Source: Bacteroidota bacterium (GTDB lineage Bacteria; Bacteroidota; Rhodothermia; Rhodothermales; UBA10348). From it: DNA of 64,000 bases. The stretch covers positions 1-64,000 of the forward strand of contig JAJCYP010000126.1 of the NCBI GenBank assembly GCA_029262855.1, written 5' to 3'. Below, in pieces: positions 36,022 to 45,940 of the stretch; position 1 is the first letter of the stretch, and each line of letters starts with the position of its first letter. A model generated the notes under the pieces. That model made no database searches. It saw only the letters and a program-made list of their open reading frames with translations, and was not told the DNA's origin. Position numbers and translations under genes: made by a program.

Positions 36022-38043
36022 CTAGAAGAGGGCTGAGATGAGAAGGGCCAGCTGCTGGAACCGGACCGCGAACTTGCGCCGCTCCGTCGGTCCGGGACTG
36101 ACTGGCTGGATCGCGCGACGGTTATTGAGTCGATCCACCTCCAGCCAGAGCAGGCCTTCCGGATCGACAAAGGCGGCCGAGAGTCGCTCGTCGCCGCTGG
36201 CCGTGAACTCCTTCCAGCGGTCCTTGCCATCCCAGGGGATATCGCGGCCAGTGCCGTCTGCGAACTCGAGTCGCAGGACGGTTGGCATGGTCCCGTCGAA
36301 AACGCGCTCCACCACGACACGGTAGTCGTATCTGGCATCCAGGCTGTCGGGAATGGAGCGATCCCGGCTGTACGAAATCGCATCAATCCTGTAGTCCAGG
36401 ACCGCGGATCCATAGACGTACTGCTGAAAGAACCAGTCCAGGTCCTGACCTGATACGGCCTCCACTACATCCTGAAGATCGCGGGTCGTCGGGTGCCGGA
36501 AGCGCCACTCGCTGTAGTACGTTCGCAAGAATGTCCGCATGGTTTCCCACCCCAGATAGCCCTCCAGCGTGTTCATGACAGTCGCGGGTTTTGCATACGA
36601 GTTCTTGGCGTAGTCCGCTCCGAACTGGTACTCCCAACTGCGCGTCGTGAGGTTGCCACTGGAGGGGTTCTGTTTCACGTAGGCCAGTCGCTGCATGTGA
36701 CGGCCGCTGACAGGCAGTCCAGGGATATCCAGAAAGGCCCCCTCTCCGTAGGCGTCATCCATGATCTTGGACTCCACATAGGAATTCATCCCCTCGTCGA
36801 GCCAGGCCTCCTCGAACTCGTTCGAGGCAAGGAGCCCATAGAAATACTGATGCCCGAACTCGTGGATGGTGACCATCTCCGCGACACGGATCCAGCTCGG
36901 CCCCATATAGAGGGTGAGTCCGGTAATGAGGGTTGGGTATTCCATCCCGCTGGCACCGCCGGGCGCGTCCACGATGGTGAGCGTCGTATAAGGATACTCG
37001 CCCACCCAGTCATCGAACCGCTCCAACGCTGCGATGGCGGAGTCCATATGGCGCCGTACCTGGGTCTCGGTATCGTGCGCCGGCCGCAGAAGCAGTCTGA
37101 GCTCAACGTGACGCCACGTCGCTTCATGGACGCGGTACTCTTCGTAGGCAGTCCAGGCGAAGTCGTGCACGTCGTCCGCCCGGTAGCGCAGCGTCTTGAT
37201 GCCATCCTCTGTGGTCTCCTGCACCCGAACCCCGGAAGCCCCGACCACGAAGAACTCCGGGACCCGCATGGTCACATCGTAGGTGCCGAAGTCCGCGTAG
37301 AACTCCGAGTTCGCGTGGAACTGATGGGCATTCCATTGTCCCGTCGGGGCATCCGCAGGCACGTAGCGTTGCCCGGGGATCTCATAGACAGCGATCTTCG
37401 GAAACCACTGCGCGACCATGAAAAAGGGGTTTCCTTGAGCATCCTCCGCAAACCCCGTACGCGCCACGACGCGCGGCATTCTGCTCTCGAAGTCGATGTC
37501 CAGCGCAATGGTCTCACCGGGCAGGACGGGGTTGGGCAGCCGAACGGCCATCACCGTCCTGTCATCCCGGTTGTTGTCGTCCGGCTGAATGAACCGCATG
37601 TTCGGGGTCAGGTCGACCGGCTGGCCTGAGTAGGGCAAGACTCCACCGAGGTCTCCCTCCGGACGGCCGGCAACAGCGAGTCGCTCCACCGTGATGCCTC
37701 CCCATCGATCATCCCGGCTGTCCGAGTTGCCCCGGTGCTCCCCGCCGCTCTCAACCTGAAAGGTGGATCCCGGGGAGAACGCATTCAGATACAGGTGAAA
37801 CTGGAGTTCGTCCACCGGTGAGTTTCCAGGATTTCTCCAGGTGAGCCGCTGGGACCCCGAGACCGTCCGGGCCTCGGGGTCCAGCGTGACATCAATCTGA
37901 TAGGCGACGCGCCGCTCGGATAACGGTTCACTGGAGGTGGTTGACCGCTGCGCCGAGGCGGGGGCCACGGAAAGGACCAACGCGCCGACGGCGAACAGAG
38001 CAAGTCGAAGAGGCCGCGCTCCGGGGAAGAAGGAGTAGAACAT
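36022..38043 (-). CDS. M1-family metallopeptidase (aminopeptidase N-like), secreted
   Basis: From ATG 38043 the product is 673 residues with a signal peptide (FYSFFPGARPLRLALFAVGALVLSVAPASAQ). The M1 substrate motif reads GMEYP at 366-370 in place of GAMEN, as in several M1 subfamilies. The zinc site is HEFGH at 394-398 with the third ligand Glu417 in WLDEGMNSY. The N-terminal saddle domain (YQIDVTLDPEARTVSGSQRLTWRN) is complete. It probably removes N-terminal residues from peptides in the periplasm. It is co-transcribed with the membrane protein downstream. Confidence 0.92.
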   Translation of the reverse strand: MFYSFFPGARPLRLALFAVGALVLSVAPASAQRSTTSSEPLSERRVAYQIDVTLDPEARTVSGSQRLTWRNPGNSPVDELQFHLYLNAFSPGSTFQVESGGEHRGNSDSRDDRWGGITVERLAVAGRPEGDLGGVLPYSGQPVDLTPNMRFIQPDDNNRDDRTVMAVRLPNPVLPGETIALDIDFESRMPRVVARTGFAEDAQGNPFFMVAQWFPKIAVYEIPGQRYVPADAPTGQWNAHQFHANSEFYADFGTYDVTMRVPEFFVVGASGVRVQETTEDGIKTLRYRADDVHDFAWTAYEEYRVHEATWRHVELRLLLRPAHDTETQVRRHMDSAIAALERFDDWVGEYPYTTLTIVDAPGGASGMEYPTLITGLTLYMGPSWIRVAEMVTIHEFGHQYFYGLLASNEFEEAWLDEGMNSYVESKIMDDAYGEGAFLDIPGLPVSGRHMQRLAYVKQNPSSGNLTTRSWEYQFGADYAKNSYAKPATVMNTLEGYLGWETMRTFLRTYYSEWRFRHPTTRDLQDVVEAVSGQDLDWFFQQYVYGSAVLDYRIDAISYSRDRSIPDSLDARYDYRVVVERVFDGTMPTVLRLEFADGTGRDIPWDGKDRWKEFTASGDERLSAAFVDPEGLLWLEVDRLNNRRAIQPVSPGPTERRKFAVRFQQLALLISALF

Positions 38044-38110
38044 TTTGGGGGGGCGTGCAATTACCTGTGAGTCTACAAAAAACACCCTCCACCCACCCCG
38101 TATCCCTCTC

Positions 38111-39001
38111 ATGAACCGCGGTGATTTTGTCGAACTTTGTGAGGTGGGACCCCGCGACGGGTTTCAGTTCGAATCGGTGCCCATCTCCACCCGGTTCAAG
38201 GAGGACGCCATTCGCCGTCTGCTCGGTGCCGGCCTTCCGCGGATTCAGGCTACGTCTTTCGTTCATCCCAGGCGGGTGCCCCAAATGGCCGACGCGGAGG
38301 TGCTCCTGGCAGCGCTGGGAAGCGGGCAGCTACCCGAACTGTCGGCGCTCGCGTTGAACCTCCGCGGCGTGGAGCGCGCGATTGAGGTGGGGGTGACCAC
38401 GGTTGACCTTTCGATCGCCCTGAACGAGCAGCACGCCGCCGACAACGCCAACTCGACCGTCGAAGTCGGCGTCAGGGCTGCCTCGGCGATGATTTCGAGA
38501 GCCAGGGCCGCCGGTCTCCAGGTACAGCTTGGACTCCAGACTGTTTGGGGATACGCAGAGCCGGACGACACGCCCCTTGCCCTGATCGATGCCGTTGTGG
38601 ACGAGTTCGCTGGCGCGGGTCTCGAGTCGCTCTCCCTGGCTGACTCCACGGGGATGGCATCCCCATCCTCCATTGTTCAGGTCGTTGACAGGGTCCGGGA
38701 CCGAGTCGGGGAGACGCCTATTGTTCTGCACCTGCACGACACCCGTGGTCTTGGACTCGCGAACGTCTCGGCCGCGCTGGAGGCAGGAGTGAGACGGTTC
38801 GATACGTCACTGGGCGGCCTCGGCGGGTGTCCCTTCATCCCGGGCGCGACCGGCAATGTGGCAACTGAGGACGTGGCGTATCTGTGCGAGCGCCTGGGCT
38901 ACGAAACCGGCGTGGATATCGCCTCCGTGGCCGCTGTCTCTCGGGACGTGGAGGCCCTGGTCGGGCACCCGCTGTCCGGGAGGATGTACCGACTGGCCTG
39001 A
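38111..39001 (+). CDS. mvaB: Hydroxymethylglutaryl-CoA lyase
   Basis: HMG-CoA lyase splits HMG-CoA into acetoacetate and acetyl-CoA at the end of leucine breakdown. The 296-residue TIM barrel has EVGPRDGFQ near residue 11 with the catalytic Arg and Asp, the metal-binding LHLHDTRGLGLANV near 200-215, and the signature GLGGCPFIPGATGNVATED with the active-site Cys near 237. Start at the only suitable ATG, 38111, divergent from the M1 peptidase with 67 bases between. Relatives such as 2-isopropylmalate synthase lack the GGCPF motif. Confidence 0.93.
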   Translation: MNRGDFVELCEVGPRDGFQFESVPISTRFKEDAIRRLLGAGLPRIQATSFVHPRRVPQMADAEVLLAALGSGQLPELSALALNLRGVERAIEVGVTTVDLSIALNEQHAADNANSTVEVGVRAASAMISRARAAGLQVQLGLQTVWGYAEPDDTPLALIDAVVDEFAGAGLESLSLADSTGMASPSSIVQVVDRVRDRVGETPIVLHLHDTRGLGLANVSAALEAGVRRFDTSLGGLGGCPFIPGATGNVATEDVAYLCERLGYETGVDIASVAAVSRDVEALVGHPLSGRMYRLA

Positions 39002-39056
39002 CGGGGCGGCGCGCTGGTGTGCCCGCGGCGCCCTGAAGTGCCCACGCCGCCGTCGC

Positions 39057-41915
39057 TCAGGCCTGGTCCTGATACGCCTCGATGGGAGGGCATGTGCAGA
39101 TGAGTGTTCGGTCACCCTGCGCATCGTTTACGCGCCGAACCGAAGGCCAAAACTTGTGCTCCCGGGTCCAGGGCGCCGGGTAGGCCGCCTTCTCTCGCGA
39201 GTAAGGATGGTTCCAGTTATCGCTGAGAACCATTCCGGCTGGATGAGGAGCGTTCCGCAGTGGATTGTCCTCCTCGTCGGCGATTCCAAGCTCGACCTCC
39301 TGAATCTCTGCGCGAATGGCAATCATGGCGTCACAGAAACGGTCCAGCTCGGCCTTGGACTCGGACTCGGTCGGCTCGACCATCACGGTACCTACGACTG
39401 GCCACGACATCGTAGGCGCGTGGTATCCGTAGTCCATCAGGCGCTTGGCGACATCCACTTCGGTGAGGGTAGTCTTCTGACGCAGATGCCGGAGGTCAAG
39501 AATGAACTCGTGGGCGACGCGGCCATTCTCACCGGTGTAGAGCACGTCGTAGTGGCCATCCAGGCGCTTGGCCATGTAGTTCGCGTTGAGGATGGCGGTC
39601 TGCGAGGAACGCTTGAGGCCCGGCTCACCCAACATGGCGATATAGGCCCACGAAATGACCAAAACGCCCGCGCTGCCGAAGGGTGCGGATGCCACGGCTC
39701 CGATGGCGTTGCTCCCCCCGGTCTTTATCAGCGGATGGCCGGGCATGAAGGGTGCGAGATGCGGGGCGGCACAGATGGGTCCGATTCCGGGCCCGCCACC
39801 ACCGTGTGGAATGGCAAAGGTCTTGTGCAAGTTGAGATGGCATACATCAGCTCCGAAATCTCCCGGGCGGCAAAGACCCACCTGCGCATTCATGTTGGCT
39901 CCGTCCATGTAGACCTGCCCACCCTGGTCGTGGATGATGCCGCAGATGTCACGGATGCCCTGCTCGAATACACCGTGTGTGGATGGATACGTGATCATCA
40001 GCGCCGCCAGCGAGTCCGCATGCGTGGCCGCCTTCGCGCGCAGGTCCTGGATGTCCACGTTGCCGTGATCGTCACAAGAGACCACGACCACCTTCATTCC
40101 CGCCAGAACCGCGCTCGCCGGGTTTGTGCCATGGGCGGAGCTCGGAATCAGGCAGACATCCCGGTGTCCCTCATTGCGGGAGGCGTGAAACGCACGAATC
40201 GTGAGGAGTCCGGTGTACTCTCCCGCGGCACCACTGTTGGGTTGCAGCGATACGGCCGGAAGCCCGGTGATCTCACCCAGCCAGGCCGCAAGGTCCGAGA
40301 CAATTTTCTGATAGCCGGGTACCTGCTCCAGCGGTGCGAACGGATGAATGGCGTTCAGCCCCGACCACGTAATAGGCATGAGCTCGGCCGTGGCGTTGAG
40401 CTTCATGGTGCAGGAGCCCAGCGGGATCATGCTCGTGGTCAGAGACAGGTCACGGGAAGAGAGGCGCTGCATGTAGCGCATCATGTCCGTTTCGGAGTGA
40501 CTGGAGTTGAACACCGGATGCTCCAGGTAGGCCGTCGTCCGGGGCTTCGCACCGGCGTAACCGGACTCGAGTCTTGCGCCGGCCGCCTCGATATCCGGGC
40601 GTGCGTCCACCAGCACCCGGGTCAGCGTCTCGAGCTCGGCCTCGGTCACCGCCTCGTCCAACGCAACTCCCACCGACCCGTCCTCAAAGTAGCGGAGGTT
40701 GATCCGGGCCCGCTCCGCGCGAAGGCGAACCGCACTCGGGTCAAGACCGTCCAGCCTCAGGGTATCGAAGTAGTCGTCGAATCGTGCGGTCACACCATGC
40801 TCCCCAAGCGCAGTCGCGAGGACGCGCGTGGCATCGTGGATGCGGGTGGCGATGGCCTTCAGGCCTGCCGGCCCATGGTACAGCGCGTACATGCTGGCCG
40901 TCACCGCAAGCAGGACCTGCGCCGTGCAAATATTGGAAGTGGCCTTGTCCCGGCGGATGTGTTGCTCGCGCGTCTGAAGCGCCATGCGAAGCGCCGGGTT
41001 GCCATCGGCATCAACCGTGACTCCGATGATCCGGCCGGGAACGGCACGTTTGAAGGTGTCGTGTGTGGCGAAGAATGCTGCGTGCGGTCCACCGTAGCCC
41101 ATCGGAACGCCAAACCGTTGGCTTGATCCGACCACCACGTCCGCCCCGAATTTGCCGGGGGCCTCGAGAAGCGTCAACGAGAGCAGATCGGCAGCGATGA
41201 CCACGTAGGCGCCTCCCGCGTGGACGGCATCACAAAGTCCCTTGTAGTCGCGAATCTGCCCGTCAGTTGTCGGATACTGGGCGAGCACCCCAAACACCTC
41301 GTCTGCCATCTCGAAATCGTGGTAATCGCCAACCACGACGTTGATGCCGAGGGGCTCTGCCCGGGTCCGTACCACATCAATCGTCTGTGGGTGACAGGCA
41401 TCATCCACAAAAAACGTCTCCCGCCCCCGGTTCTTCCGGAAGAGCATCGTCATGGCCTCGGCCGCCGCCGTGCCCTCATCCAGCAGGGAGGCATTCGCGA
41501 TTTCGAGGCCTGTGAGGTCGCTGACCAGCGTCTGGAAGTTAAGCAGCGCTTCGAGACGGCCCTGGGCAATCTCGGCCTGATAGGGCGTGTACTGGGTGTA
41601 CCAGTTCGGATTCTCCAGGATGCCGCGCTGGATCACGGGCGGCGTCAGGGTGGCATGGTAGCCCAACCCGATAAAGGAGCGGAATTGCTGATTGGTGGCG
41701 GCAATGTCCCGGATGTGCCCGAGCAACTCATGCTCGGTGAGCGCGGCAGGCAGATCCAGTTCACCCTTCAGTCTGATGGAACCCGGAATGGTCTGATGGA
41801 CCAGCTCGTCCATCGAGTCGACCCCAACCAGGGCCAACATGTCACGGACATCGGATTCTGACGGGCCGATATGGCGGTCGGAAAAACGATCGGTGTGTTT
41901 CAGGTCGACAGTCAT
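39057..41915 (-). CDS. gcvP: Glycine dehydrogenase (decarboxylating), P protein
   Basis: The P protein decarboxylates glycine and passes the aminomethyl group to lipoylated GcvH. The 952-residue single-chain form has two homologous halves. The N-terminal half includes [36 protein letters not shown], and the C-terminal half carries the PLP lysine in [18 protein letters not shown]. The start at 41915 ([19 protein letters not shown]) fits the family; an 11-codon extension exists. gcvH lies 8 kb away at 49946; gcvT and lpd were not seen. Confidence 0.97.
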   Translation of the reverse strand: MTVDLKHTDRFSDRHIGPSESDVRDMLALVGVDSMDELVHQTIPGSIRLKGELDLPAALTEHELLGHIRDIAATNQQFRSFIGLGYHATLTPPVIQRGILENPNWYTQYTPYQAEIAQGRLEALLNFQTLVSDLTGLEIANASLLDEGTAAAEAMTMLFRKNRGRETFFVDDACHPQTIDVVRTRAEPLGINVVVGDYHDFEMADEVFGVLAQYPTTDGQIRDYKGLCDAVHAGGAYVVIAADLLSLTLLEAPGKFGADVVVGSSQRFGVPMGYGGPHAAFFATHDTFKRAVPGRIIGVTVDADGNPALRMALQTREQHIRRDKATSNICTAQVLLAVTASMYALYHGPAGLKAIATRIHDATRVLATALGEHGVTARFDDYFDTLRLDGLDPSAVRLRAERARINLRYFEDGSVGVALDEAVTEAELETLTRVLVDARPDIEAAGARLESGYAGAKPRTTAYLEHPVFNSSHSETDMMRYMQRLSSRDLSLTTSMIPLGSCTMKLNATAELMPITWSGLNAIHPFAPLEQVPGYQKIVSDLAAWLGEITGLPAVSLQPNSGAAGEYTGLLTIRAFHASRNEGHRDVCLIPSSAHGTNPASAVLAGMKVVVVSCDDHGNVDIQDLRAKAATHADSLAALMITYPSTHGVFEQGIRDICGIIHDQGGQVYMDGANMNAQVGLCRPGDFGADVCHLNLHKTFAIPHGGGGPGIGPICAAPHLAPFMPGHPLIKTGGSNAIGAVASAPFGSAGVLVISWAYIAMLGEPGLKRSSQTAILNANYMAKRLDGHYDVLYTGENGRVAHEFILDLRHLRQKTTLTEVDVAKRLMDYGYHAPTMSWPVVGTVMVEPTESESKAELDRFCDAMIAIRAEIQEVELGIADEEDNPLRNAPHPAGMVLSDNWNHPYSREKAAYPAPWTREHKFWPSVRRVNDAQGDRTLICTCPPIEAYQDQA

Positions 41916-42020
41916 CAGAACTCCTGGTTTCCCCGTTGCCCGGGGCATGCGGTGATCGAATGGAATTGCAGTTCGCTGGGCGTGAACCCTCCGTTTCTCA
42001 ATCGGAGCCGGGCAGGCTGT

Positions 42021-42821
42021 TCAGTTTTCGTGGAAAGCGTTGCTGTTCGCATCGGTTTCCTCCGTGCCCCGAAGCATCTCCAGCGCCGAGGCCGCGGCCA
42101 ACTGCTCTGCCTGCTTCTTGCTCTTGCCGAGACCGGTCCCCTCGGGGTTTCCCCGAACCATGACCTGCACCGTGAACCGCCGATTGTGACTGGGCCCGGT
42201 TGCCTCCTCCGTGCGATAAACCGGTTGCGGCCAACCCCTGGCCTGGGCGAATTCCAGCAGGAGGCTCTTGTGGTTGTCTTCCCGGTCCATGAGCGCATCC
42301 AGATCCTGAGAAAGCAGCATCTGCTCAACAATGAACTGGCGCGTTGCGTCGGCCCCCTGATCCAGGTAGAGCGCGCCGATGAGGGCCTCGAAGGCGTCGG
42401 CCATGATGCTGGTCAGTTTCTGTGCCTTCCCCTGCTGCCGGAGGTTGTCCGAGATCATGATGAGCTCGTCAAGCCCGAGTCTTCGGCCATGCGTGGCCAG
42501 GGCCTCTCCGTTGACCAGCTTGGCTCGCAGCCTGGTCAGGAATCCCTCATCCTCATGGGGATAGTTCAGGTACAGGTACTCGGCCGTGACCGCCCCCAGA
42601 ACGGCATCTCCCAAAAACTCCAGTCGCTCGTTCGAATCGATGGCGGAGCCAGGTCGACCACGGAGCAGAGACCGGTGCCGCATGGCGTGCTCGTACAGCG
42701 TGAGATCGCCAACGGGATGGTTGGTGATCCGGGACAGCGCCGCTGCATCCAGTGCGTGCCCTTCAAGCGGGGGCGCCGTATTGCCAGACAACCAGCCACG
42801 AATGCGATCAATCAGGGTCAT
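42021..42821 (-). CDS. rnc: Ribonuclease III
   Basis: RNase III cuts double-stranded RNA in rRNA maturation and mRNA turnover. The 266-residue protein has the signature NERLEFLGDAVLG near residue 64 with the catalytic acids, the second acidic site in ADAFEALIGALYLDQG, and a C-terminal double-stranded RNA-binding domain (about 185-255) with GKSKKQAEQLAAASALEML. The ATG overlaps the stop of the upstream beta-lactamase-like gene by four bases (ATGA). That upstream partner is unusual for rnc; acpP or fabF is the common neighbour. Confidence 0.96.
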   Translation of the reverse strand: MTLIDRIRGWLSGNTAPPLEGHALDAAALSRITNHPVGDLTLYEHAMRHRSLLRGRPGSAIDSNERLEFLGDAVLGAVTAEYLYLNYPHEDEGFLTRLRAKLVNGEALATHGRRLGLDELIMISDNLRQQGKAQKLTSIMADAFEALIGALYLDQGADATRQFIVEQMLLSQDLDALMDREDNHKSLLLEFAQARGWPQPVYRTEEATGPSHNRRFTVQVMVRGNPEGTGLGKSKKQAEQLAAASALEMLRGTEETDANSNAFHEN

Positions 42822-43723
42822 TCGCTCTGCGCTCGGGGGCCCTCAGTCAAGAAGTCGTTCACCGTCCTGGCCACTCGGGCGCCAAGGGCTGCGCTCACCG
42901 TGTCGTCTGCGATGCCCTCCATGAGGATCACCAGAACATAGGGTGACCCGGCGGCGGGGATGACGACGGCCGCGTCATGATGAACAGCCGTGATCTGTCC
43001 GGTCTTGTGGGCGACTCGGGTGCCCGGAGGCAGGCCGGCCGGGATCATCTCGTTGAATTGCTGCCTGGCGAGAATGTCCAGCATGTTGGCGTCCGCCGCG
43101 GCGTTGACGGCGCGGCCCTCCAAGAGCGCGAGCATCAACGCGGCCAGATCAGAGGACGTGGTCCGGTTCGACAGGCCCTGCTCGAAAGCCTTGAGGTCCT
43201 CGACGCCCCGCAGTGTCTCCATGTGCTGGGTTCCAAGACGTTCGCTGGTGGCCTGAACGGCATCCGCGCCCACGAAGTCGATCAGGATATTGGTGGCGAG
43301 ATTGGACGACACCGTGATCATGCTCTCCACGAGCTCCCGGATGGCCATGCGCGATCCGAGATGTTGGTAGATCTCATCATCCGAGTCATCGCCTATGGCG
43401 AACTCGGAGCCGTCAACAATGGATCGAAAGCGGTTCTCCACAAGAAGGGAGTCATCCAGACTAAACGTGCCGATATCGGCCTGCCGAAAGACCTCGATCA
43501 TCACCGGCACTTTCATGGTGCTGGCAGCATGGTAGAGTCGGTCTCCCCTGATGTCGAGCACCACACCGCGCGCTGGTTGCCGGATGGACACCGCGACGAT
43601 GGCCTCCGGCTCAGCAGCGACAACCCGATCAATCCGCCGTTCCAGTTCTTCCATATCCGGCGATTCAGTGCACCCGGCCGAGAAGGCCGCGGCGATGGCG
43701 CACGCGATTGTCAGTGTGCGCAT
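42818..43723 (-). CDS. Serine beta-lactamase-like lipoprotein (class A fold)
   Basis: The 301-residue product has a lipoprotein signal (AAAFSAGC, lipid Cys at 18). Class A motifs are present: Ser68-Thr-Met-Lys71 (SxxK), Ser139-Ser-Asn141 in place of SDN, and Lys240-Thr-Gly (KTG). The omega-loop glutamate that activates water is not clear (GVED at 173-176 is the candidate), so it may be a poor lactamase or a peptidoglycan-active hydrolase. It lies between nagZ and rnc, overlapping rnc by ATGA. Antibiotic resistance is not implied by sequence. Confidence 0.85.
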   Translation of the reverse strand: MRTLTIACAIAAAFSAGCTESPDMEELERRIDRVVAAEPEAIVAVSIRQPARGVVLDIRGDRLYHAASTMKVPVMIEVFRQADIGTFSLDDSLLVENRFRSIVDGSEFAIGDDSDDEIYQHLGSRMAIRELVESMITVSSNLATNILIDFVGADAVQATSERLGTQHMETLRGVEDLKAFEQGLSNRTTSSDLAALMLALLEGRAVNAAADANMLDILARQQFNEMIPAGLPPGTRVAHKTGQITAVHHDAAVVIPAAGSPYVLVILMEGIADDTVSAALGARVARTVNDFLTEGPRAQSE

Positions 43724-43801
43724 GTGGGAAACGAGCTGTGGGATGGTCTACCTCTGCCATTGTTGATGCGCCAAGTTACGTCTCTCCGGTCTCTATGCCG
43801 T

Positions 43802-45340
43802 TCAGGAGCCGGCGGCGGTCTCCAATACCTGGGAAACTGCGCGGACGCTGGCCTCAACATCGCTGTACGAAGCAATTCTGGCCGCCGGATTGGAGAGCGT
43901 GCGGTCGGCGTCGGGGCTTCCCAGTACGCACAGTACTGTCGGGACCGTTCGAAGCACAGCCTCGGCGAATGCGTGCTGCCACGGAAGGAGTCCAAACGCG
44001 TGCCACGCGGCCGGCTTCACCAACAGGGCCAGGACGGCACGGCCCGCAGTCGCAACACGCTCCTGAATCGCCCGGATCTCCGTCTTGGTCGTGTCCGGCC
44101 CCACCTCCCAGAGGACGTACCGGTCCGAAGCCGCCTCAAGAATGGAGGCCGTGTCCGCTCGAGTGGGATCGGGATAGTCCGTATGTGGGCGGATGACGAT
44201 CAGTGGGACCCGATGGCCGCCGGCCAGGACGGCTCCAGGATCTCCCGTGATCTTGATTGCCCTCGCGGCCACGGATCGGGCCAACTCGGCGCCGGCCCGA
44301 GTGCCAGGCAGGGCCGGCGCCACTTTGGTCTTCATGAGCCAGACCCGCTCGAACGCCTCCTGGACCAGCGCTTCGTCGAGCTGCCCGTCCTCGACGGCCG
44401 CGAGTATCGAGGTCAGCGCAATCTCGGGGTGGGAGACATCCAGCAGAACGTCCACGCCGGCTGCGACCAGGTCGGGAGCGCGGGCACTGACTTCCTCGCC
44501 CGCTGCCCCCATGAGGAGGCTGTCTGACACGACGACTCCTCGAAATCTGAGTTCGTCGCGTAGCAGACCCCGCAGAATTGGCGCAGAGAATGTCGCCGGT
44601 GTTCCCGACGGGTCCAGGGAGGGATAGGCCACGTGGGCCGTCATTATGGCGTCGACCCCCGCGGCGATGGCTGCACGAAACGGTGCCAGTTCGACGGCAT
44701 CAAGCTGGGCCCGGGACTTCGACACCGTCGGCAGCGCGTCGTGCGAGTCGGTGTCTGTTTCACCATGTCCCGGAAAGTGTTTGGCGGTGCTGAGTCCCCC
44801 GCCCAGTCGGCACCCCTCGACGAACTCACTGACCAGGCGGGCGCACTGCTCCGGATCCCGGGAGAACGCACGGGTGGAGATGATGGGGTTGACGGGGTTG
44901 GAGTGGACGTCGGCGACCGGCGCGAACAGCCAGCGCACCCCGGCCGACCCGGCCTCTTCCGCCGTGACTCGGGCGGCCTCGCAAACATCGCTCGCTGTCC
45001 CCGCGGGCGTTCCGTCCGCCCCCGCCCCCGAAGCGTGCCCGAACGCCATGGCATGTGGAAAAACGGTGGCGCCGGCCAGCTGCTGTCCCGCACCGCGTTC
45101 GAGATCGGAGGCAAACAGGAGGGGGGTCGGCGAGAGCGCCTGCAGTCTGGCGAGGGCAGGCGGTGTCGCGGCGTATGAACCCCGGAAGATCACAAAGCCT
45201 CCAACAGGCACCGAGGCAAGGAGCCGGGCGGCTCGTTCGGTATCGTCCGCCACGGAAACGGCGGGAGGCATGTTTGAGCCAAGGCGAGGCATCAGGAGTT
45301 GGGCCGCCCGCGCTCGAAGTGATTCGGGTCGTTCAGTCAT
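43802..45340 (-). CDS. nagZ: Glycoside hydrolase family 3, NagZ-like beta-N-acetylhexosaminidase
   Basis: The 512-residue product has the GH3 TIM barrel, with KHFPGHGET at 187-195 followed by DTDSH: the catalytic His200 loop that marks N-acetylglucosaminidases. The nucleophile Asp lies in VVVSDSLLMGA near 276. A second GH3 C-terminal alpha/beta domain covers about 345-505, unlike the single-domain enterobacterial NagZ. There is no signal peptide, so it acts in the cytoplasm on GlcNAc-anhydroMurNAc in peptidoglycan recycling, a step linked to anmK at 18375. Its start overlaps the nadD stop by four bases. Confidence 0.88.
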   Translation of the reverse strand: MTERPESLRARAAQLLMPRLGSNMPPAVSVADDTERAARLLASVPVGGFVIFRGSYAATPPALARLQALSPTPLLFASDLERGAGQQLAGATVFPHAMAFGHASGAGADGTPAGTASDVCEAARVTAEEAGSAGVRWLFAPVADVHSNPVNPIISTRAFSRDPEQCARLVSEFVEGCRLGGGLSTAKHFPGHGETDTDSHDALPTVSKSRAQLDAVELAPFRAAIAAGVDAIMTAHVAYPSLDPSGTPATFSAPILRGLLRDELRFRGVVVSDSLLMGAAGEEVSARAPDLVAAGVDVLLDVSHPEIALTSILAAVEDGQLDEALVQEAFERVWLMKTKVAPALPGTRAGAELARSVAARAIKITGDPGAVLAGGHRVPLIVIRPHTDYPDPTRADTASILEAASDRYVLWEVGPDTTKTEIRAIQERVATAGRAVLALLVKPAAWHAFGLLPWQHAFAEAVLRTVPTVLCVLGSPDADRTLSNPAARIASYSDVEASVRAVSQVLETAAGS

Positions 45341-45915
45341 GCCGTCGGCGCGTAAAGCTCATGAGCTCGGATGTAGTCCAGTACGTCAGTGTTCAACAGG
45401 CCGGCCACCGGCTCAGCCATCGCCAGACGACGGCGAATCTCGGTCGATGAGATGTCCAGCCGCGGCGCCGGAATCAGCGTGGCGGTCCGATCGCTCAGGG
45501 GGCCTGCTGCCGTCGTGTTCCGAGGATACACGGCCACCGAGGCCAGACTGAGAATTCGCTCCGGCTCTCGCCAGCGATCGAAGGAGTCCCAACTGTCCTC
45601 GCCAATCAACAGGTGGAGATCCCAATCCGGATGATCAGAGGCCAGTGATGCCAGGGTGTCAACCGTAAATGACGGGGGTGGTCGGCGAATCTCCATGTCG
45701 GAGACCACGAAAGCCGCGTGGTCGGCGGCGCAGAGACTGGTCATGGCCAGTCGGTGGGCGGCGCTGACCTGCCCGGTGCCTTCTTTCAGAGGAGACTGCC
45801 TGGCCGGAATCCAGATCAACCTGGAGAGCCCCAGCGTCTCTGCGGCCTGCTCGGCGATTACCCGATGTCCAAGGTGCGGAGGGTTGAAGGTGCCACCAAA
45901 AAGTCCGACGCGCAT
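45337..45915 (-). CDS. nadD: Nicotinate-nucleotide adenylyltransferase
   Basis: NadD adenylates nicotinate mononucleotide in NAD synthesis. The 192-residue protein starts MRVGLFGGTFNPPHLGHRV with the nucleotidyltransferase GGTFxPxHxGH motif, and ends with the second motif DISSTEIRRRL near 163. Middle residues (ARQSPLKEG) are the usual substrate loop. It follows bamD by 25 bases and overlaps nagZ by ATGA. Confidence 0.95.
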   Translation of the reverse strand: MRVGLFGGTFNPPHLGHRVIAEQAAETLGLSRLIWIPARQSPLKEGTGQVSAAHRLAMTSLCAADHAAFVVSDMEIRRPPPSFTVDTLASLASDHPDWDLHLLIGEDSWDSFDRWREPERILSLASVAVYPRNTTAAGPLSDRTATLIPAPRLDISSTEIRRRLAMAEPVAGLLNTDVLDYIRAHELYAPTA

Positions 45916-45940
45916 GGGCTGGAGCAGGCTGAAAGCGTGC

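Noticed and set aside
38856-41126. A 756-codon plus-strand open frame opposite gcvP
   Set aside because: It is the reverse-strand shadow of the clearly homologous gcvP gene in GC-rich DNA; composition is Arg/Gly/His-rich and there is no domain.
42977-44527. A 516-codon plus-strand open frame opposite the lactamase-like and nagZ genes
   Set aside because: It spans two genes of the other strand that carry catalytic motifs; a shadow frame.
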